43,156 nucleotides of DNA from an uncultured Eubacterium sp. (lineage in GTDB: Bacteria > Bacillota > Clostridia > Peptostreptococcales > Anaerovoracaceae): assembly GCA_937966095.1 (NCBI GenBank), contig CALCKF010000069.1:1-43156 (forward strand). The letters are read 5' to 3'. The notes below the pieces were generated by a model, which saw nothing but the letters and a program-made list of their open reading frames with translations, did not search any database and was not told the origin of the DNA. Shown in pieces: positions 39,202-43,156 of this stretch. The translations under genes and the position numbers were made by a program. Every line of letters starts with the position of its first letter. Positions within the stretch are counted from its first letter, which is position 1.

Positions 39202-40635
39202 CTATTCAATGATCTTCACCATTATCAGGTTAGTTGTCCCTGATACCTGCAGAGGCATCCCGGCACTGAACACAACACTGTCTCCGCTTTTTATAAATCC
39301 GGCTTTCTTTGCGGCATCAGCGGCTTCGTCCATGAGTTCGTTCCAATCACTTCTCTGATTGTTCAGTATCGGAAAAACGCCTCTTGTCAGTGCCTGCTGA
39401 TGATACGTCTTCTTGACGGGAGTAGCTGCTATTATAGGCTCCGTAGGTCTGTATTTTGACATCATCTCCGCCGTATACCCCGATGTAGTCACCGCAATTA
39501 TCGCCCTTGCATTTATATCCTCTGCCGTAGTGCATGCCGCATGACCTATTGCATTTGAAATATCACGCTCATCCGCCTCGACTTCAAGGAATTTATACTG
39601 ATTCACTTCTTCGGCATCCTTTTCGGCCTGACATGCTATCTTAGCCATTGCCTCTACAGTCTCAACAGGATACATGCCTGCAGCACTTTCACCTGACAGC
39701 ATGATGGCCGAAGTGCCGTCAAATATCGCATTGGCCACATCTGTTATCTCGGCTCTGGTAGGCATAGGATTGGATGTCATGGATTCCAGCATCTGCGTCG
39801 CCGTGATCACCGGTTTACCTTCCTTACAGCACCATTTTATAAATTTCTTCTGGATACCCGGCAGTTTTTCAAAATCCACTTCCACACCCATATCGCCCCT
39901 TGCTATCATTATACCATCTGACAGCTTTAGGATATCATCGAAATTCTCTATTCCTTCAGTATTTTCGATTTTTGAAATTATCTTGATCTTCTCTCCGCCG
40001 TTATTATTAAGCAGCGTTCTGAGTTCTTCTACATCACTTCCTCGTCGTACAAACGATGCCGCGACATAATCCACGTCCATCTCTATACCGAACAGTATAT
40101 CACTTCTGTCAGCATCGCTTATATATGCAAGATCAAGAGACTTGTTAGGGATATTGACACCCTTTCTGCTGCTTATCTTGCCTCCGTCAACCACATCACA
40201 TACAATATCGGTATCCGTCGTTTCGACCACTTCCAGCCTTATCCTGCCGTCATCTATCAGGATTTTCGTTCCCCTCTCCACCTGAGACGGCAATGCTTTA
40301 TATGTAACACCTGCCTTTTCTGACGTGCCCATACAGTTCTCTGAAGTCAATATAAATCTCTCTCCGGGATTCAATGTTTCGCTTCCGTTTACAAAATCGC
40401 CCAGTCTGATTTCAGGTCCTTTTGTATCGAGAAGTACTGCAGCAGGCATATTCAGTTTATCCCTTACTCTTCTGAACGTCTCTATCGTTTTTTTGTGTTC
40501 CTCATGTGTTCCATGAGAAAAATTCAATCTTGCTACATTCATTCCCGCCTTAAGCATCGCTTCCATCGTGTCGGCATCTCTGCTTGCAGGTCCGAGTGTA
40601 CATACTATCTTTGTCTTCTTAAGCATAAAATCCAT
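39202..40635 (-). CDS. pyk: Pyruvate kinase
   Basis: A 477-residue pyruvate kinase converting PEP and ADP to pyruvate and ATP. 'KTKIVCTLGPASRD', the substrate/metal site 'IMIARGDMGVEV', and 'MLESMTSNPMPTRAEITDVANAI' (active site) are intact. The extra C-terminal PEP-utiliser domain of Bacillus enzymes is absent. The start is either ATG 40635 or ATG 40626; AAGGA lies 3 or 12 bases upstream respectively, so it is not settled. Confidence 0.97.
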   Translation of the reverse strand: MDFMLKKTKIVCTLGPASRDADTMEAMLKAGMNVARLNFSHGTHEEHKKTIETFRRVRDKLNMPAAVLLDTKGPEIRLGDFVNGSETLNPGERFILTSENCMGTSEKAGVTYKALPSQVERGTKILIDDGRIRLEVVETTDTDIVCDVVDGGKISSRKGVNIPNKSLDLAYISDADRSDILFGIEMDVDYVAASFVRRGSDVEELRTLLNNNGGEKIKIISKIENTEGIENFDDILKLSDGIMIARGDMGVEVDFEKLPGIQKKFIKWCCKEGKPVITATQMLESMTSNPMPTRAEITDVANAIFDGTSAIMLSGESAAGMYPVETVEAMAKIACQAEKDAEEVNQYKFLEVEADERDISNAIGHAACTTAEDINARAIIAVTTSGYTAEMMSKYRPTEPIIAATPVKKTYHQQALTRGVFPILNNQRSDWNELMDEAADAAKKAGFIKSGDSVVFSAGMPLQVSGTTNLIMVKIIE

Positions 40636-40783
40636 CTGTCCTTACTTTTTTTCAATGATAAAATCCCATATATAAACGGGATCGGTATTATAATATCAGC
40701 GTTAATAATTGTACCATATTCACACTTTTATTACTATACATATGACATATCTTTTATGGTTTTCGCAAAACTGACCGGCTTGG

Positions 40784-40812
40784 TTGTTTTTATGATAAAG
40801 CTATTATATAAT
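40784..40812 (+). promoter_or_regulatory. Promoter of hydE
   Basis: TTGTTT (40784-40789) and TATAAT (40807-40812) are 17 bases apart, 44 bases before the hydE start. Confidence 0.65.
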
Positions 40813-40856
40813 TATCTGGATGATCAATCGACACATATTTTTACAGGAGGCCATAA

Positions 40857-41906
40857 ATGACCGACAGACTTTTTTCACTGATAGACCGGCTGGCTTCAGG
40901 CCATACCCTTGATCTCGGTGATTATGAATACATCATAGCCAACCGTAATGATTCCGCGGCTTCATACCTTGCCCACCTGGCTTGTGAAGCAAGAGCGAAG
41001 ATATACGGCAATACGGTTTTCCTGCGAGGTCTTATAGAAATAAGCAATATATGCAGGAATGACTGCCTGTACTGCGGGATAAGAAAAAGCAACACATCCT
41101 GTGACAGATACAGGCTCTCTTCTGCTGAAATCTTGGAATGCGTAGACGAGGGATATTCTCTTGGCTACAGAACATTCGTTATGCAGGGCGGCGAAGACGG
41201 CTACTATACTGACAGTATACTATGTGATCTGATCAGGGAAATAAAAAAACGGTATCCGGAATGTGCGGTCACGCTTTCTCTTGGAGAACGCAGCCTAGAA
41301 AGTTACAGGTCGCTGAAAGAGGCCGGGGCTGACAGATATCTTCTGAGGCATGAAACAGCAGATAAAGAACACTACAGCAAACTTCATCCATCGGAAATGT
41401 CATTCCGGCATCGCATGGACTGCCTCAGCCATCTAAAAGACACAGGTTATCAGGTAGGCTGCGGATTTATGGTGGGATCGCCTTTCCAGACATATGCCAT
41501 GCTGGCAGAAGATCTCAAGTTCATCCAGGACTTCCGCCCTGATATGTGTGGAATAGGTCCTTTTATACCCCACAAGGATACTCCGTTTGCAAACGAGCCT
41601 GCCGGTACTGCAGAACTGACATGTTATCTGCTTTCCGTTATCAGGCTAATACATCCTCCCATACTTCTCCCCTCCACAACTGCGCTGGCAACTATAGATC
41701 CGGACGGCAGAGAACGCGGTATACAGTCAGGAGCCAATGTCATAATGCCTAACCTGTCTCCTTTTTCTATAAGAAAAAAATATGAACTGTACGATAACAA
41801 ACTGTCTTTTGGAAGTGAATCTGCCCAGTGCATAAGAGATCTTGACACCAAAATGCGTTCTATGGGATACCGGATAGTTACAGACAGAGGCGATATCAGG
41901 AAATGA
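40857..41906 (+). CDS. hydE: [FeFe]-hydrogenase maturase HydE (radical SAM)
   Basis: A 349-residue radical SAM enzyme. The cluster motif CRNDCLYCG lies in 'LIEISNICRNDCLYCGIRKSN' (split as EISNICRNDC), and 'FVMQGGEDGYYTD', 'GCGFMVGSPFQT' and 'MCGIGPFIPHKDTPF' are HydE hallmarks. It helps build the H-cluster dithiolate/Fe(CO)(CN) part with HydF and HydG. Those partners and a hydrogenase are not in this window. AGGAGG precedes the ATG. Confidence 0.92.
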   Translation: MTDRLFSLIDRLASGHTLDLGDYEYIIANRNDSAASYLAHLACEARAKIYGNTVFLRGLIEISNICRNDCLYCGIRKSNTSCDRYRLSSAEILECVDEGYSLGYRTFVMQGGEDGYYTDSILCDLIREIKKRYPECAVTLSLGERSLESYRSLKEAGADRYLLRHETADKEHYSKLHPSEMSFRHRMDCLSHLKDTGYQVGCGFMVGSPFQTYAMLAEDLKFIQDFRPDMCGIGPFIPHKDTPFANEPAGTAELTCYLLSVIRLIHPPILLPSTTALATIDPDGRERGIQSGANVIMPNLSPFSIRKKYELYDNKLSFGSESAQCIRDLDTKMRSMGYRIVTDRGDIRK

Positions 41907-41938
41907 CTTTTTATTTACAGCAATATCTGCACTGATAT

Positions 41939-42616
41939 CTATCGGCTGTCACCCGTGTTTTGTTTCAGAGAATCCCATCTGACCATAAGTATGAATGCCG
42001 CTATATACATCAGTATCGCAAGGGGTATAGTTAATACAGGCACTCTTGACGAACACAGAGCGCCGGCAACAGCTCCCAGCACAAAAAACAGTATCACACC
42101 ATATGAATATAAACACCTGCGCCTCTCATCGGCGTTTCCCGTACCTATATATCTGCACAGAGCTTCCGTTCCGTTCCTGAGGTTCCCGGTACACATCGTA
42201 GACGCAAAGGAATAGCCGTGGATCTTTCTGAATGTCTGCACCTGCATCGAGCACACAAAAGAAACTATTACGTTTACCATGTGATCCATCCACCCCACAG
42301 GGAAAAAGGCTATCACCGCCAACAGTCCCATCTCAAATATCAGCATGAGATGACGCCAATGCAGTACATGAGCATCTTCGGTCTTGAATCTTTTTCTCAT
42401 TAATGCAGTTATCAATATGCCTGTCATAAATGCCATTACCGGTATCATGGCCGACAAAGCTCCTGTCCATTTCCCCTGAGCCGCATTTATACCTACAAGA
42501 ACTATATTCCCCGTCTGCGCATTTGCAAACACACCTCCTCTGCAAAGATATGTATATGCATCCAATATTCCTCCGGAAAAAGCCAGTAATGCTCCTACTC
42601 TGAAGCTTTCTGACAT
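41939..42616 (-). CDS. YoaK/DUF1275-family membrane protein
   Basis: About 225 residues with six predicted membrane helices. 'ALLAFSGGILDAYTYLCRGGVFANAQTGNIVLVGI' (split) and 'SFASTMCTGNLRNGTEAL' are the family's duplicated signature. The function is unknown in the family; transport of a small solute is often proposed. The ATG at 42616 follows GAGG; a TTG nine codons upstream is an alternative. It lies between hydE (convergent) and the tRNA cluster. Confidence 0.85.
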   Translation of the reverse strand: MSESFRVGALLAFSGGILDAYTYLCRGGVFANAQTGNIVLVGINAAQGKWTGALSAMIPVMAFMTGILITALMRKRFKTEDAHVLHWRHLMLIFEMGLLAVIAFFPVGWMDHMVNVIVSFVCSMQVQTFRKIHGYSFASTMCTGNLRNGTEALCRYIGTGNADERRRCLYSYGVILFFVLGAVAGALCSSRVPVLTIPLAILMYIAAFILMVRWDSLKQNTGDSR

Positions 42617-42741
42617 CTGTGCCTCGCTGTTTGTGATATTCAAGTGCAGATCTACCCCCGTTCATTAAGACTTGGTTTTTGCAGCTGCTGAAAGCCTGTC
42701 CTTTCATATTTTAATATTATACTACCAAACTGCATCATAAT

Positions 42742-42776
42742 AAAAGACCAGAATGATCTTTTCATCCTGGTCTTTT
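42742..42776 (-). terminator. Terminator of the tRNA cluster
   Basis: AAAAGACCAG (42742-42751) pairs with CTGGTCTTTT (42767-42776) around a 15-base loop. On the minus strand it follows tRNA-Gln by one base and ends in a T-run. Confidence 0.85.
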
Positions 42777-42777
42777 C

Positions 42778-42852
42778 TGGCTAGGGTAGCAGGATTCGAA
42801 CCTGCGCATGACGGAATCAGAATCCGTTGCCTTACCGCTTGGCGATACCCCA
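42778..42852 (-). tRNA. tRNA-Gln (anticodon CTG)
   Basis: A 75-base cloverleaf including an encoded CCA. Acceptor TGGGGTA/TACCCTA (one G-T pair), anticodon loop TTCTGAT on an ACGGA/TCCGT stem, and the GTTCGAATC T-arm are clear. It reads CAG codons. It is the last tRNA of the cluster. Confidence 0.93.
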
Positions 42853-42890
42853 ACATCTTGATTTTTCATATCCGGATCATGAAATCGTAA

Positions 42891-42967
42891 TGGGGTGGAT
42901 AGTGGGATTCGAACCCACGCATAACGGAGCCACAACCCGCTGTCTTAACCACTTGACTATACCCACC
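42891..42967 (-). tRNA. tRNA-His (anticodon GTG)
   Basis: A 77-base tRNA including the extra 5' G (position -1), which pairs with C73, and an encoded CCA. The anticodon loop is TTGTGGC and the T-arm is GGTTCGAATCC. These are standard histidine features. Confidence 0.95.
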
Positions 42968-43001
42968 ATATAACGATCATGCATATGATCCAAAAAAAAA
43001 C

Positions 43002-43076
<75 letters not shown>

Positions 43077-43104
43077 CTGACGGGAGTTTCCTCCCAATAA
43101 TATT

Positions 43105-43156
43105 TGGCGATCCGGAACGGGCTCGAACCGTCGACCTCCAGCGTGACAGGCTGGCA
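43105..43156 (-). tRNA. tRNA-Asp (anticodon GTC), partial
   Basis: The 3' part of a tRNA, running off the right edge. The anticodon stem-loop CCAGC-CTGTCAC-GCTGG gives GTC (Asp), followed by the T-arm with GGTTCGAGCCC and encoded CCA. The D-arm and 5' acceptor strand lie outside the window. Confidence 0.9.

Noticed and set aside
40636..40700. Possible regulated leader of pyk (ATCCC/GGGAT hairpin)
   Set aside because: The stem is only 5 bp with a 10-base loop, and the promoter has a poor -35 box, so the evidence is too thin to list.

Overview
The window looks like a piece of a low-to-mid GC Bacillota (class Clostridia) chromosome. The evidence is purR-spoVG, sepF-divIVA, rpsB-tsf and ylxM-ffh-rpsP-khpA-rimM-trmD in Firmicutes-type arrangements, GGAGG-type ribosome binding sites nearly everywhere, an [FeFe]-hydrogenase maturase typical of anaerobes, and two sortase-anchored surface proteins. 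An anaerobic gut or oral clostridium, perhaps near the Anaerovoracaceae, is my guess; the sequence alone does not prove it.

Region 1 (1 to about 11.8 kb) is one end of an integrative and conjugative element of the Tn1549/CTn type. Read in the direction of transcription (right to left) it carries a small conserved ORF, an unknown acidic protein, ParA, ParB, a large VaFE/Cna-B surface protein, a run of small DNA-processing proteins (winged-helix-like, Cys-rich, YdbC/PC4-like, DUF3991-Toprim primase-like, DUF3846, RadC-like), a possible oriT, MobC, the MobA relaxase and the start of PcfB/DUF3801, which runs off the left edge. VirD4/VirB genes and the integrase would be expected further left. A RelE/ParE-Phd toxin-antitoxin cassette has been inserted exactly between the relaxase and pcfB, and a 26-bp direct repeat of the relaxase-stop/pcfB-start junction flanks it. 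The element ends in a gene-poor, motif-rich stretch (about 11.5-11.83 kb) next to the terminator of tsf.

Region 2 (11.9-29.5 kb) is core chromosome, mostly on the minus strand: rpsB-tsf, a lone LytTR regulator, yicC-gmk-rpoZ (no remA), divergent rqcH (NFACT), a lipase-like hydrolase, a tiny zinc-ribbon protein, a flavin reductase, lspA-rluD, an HlyD-like protein with yggS-sepF-divIVA, then ylxM-ffh-rpsP-khpA-rimM-trmD with a near-consensus promoter. A beta-helix, LPXTG-like surface protein follows at 27.9-29.5 kb.

Region 3 (29.9-43.2 kb) holds prs-pth-mfd-dapB, a GlmU-like protein with only the acetyltransferase half, murC, divergent purR and spoVG, pyk, hydE, a YoaK/DUF1275 membrane protein and a tRNA cluster (Asp, Cys, His, Gln) running off the right edge. 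The theme is translation, ribosome quality control, cell division and envelope precursor supply. The most unusual items are the toxin-antitoxin cassette with its duplicated junction, the half-GlmU, the motif-rich element terminus, the repeat-rich 29.6-29.9 kb gap and several 5' leader hairpins that could hide ribosome binding sites.
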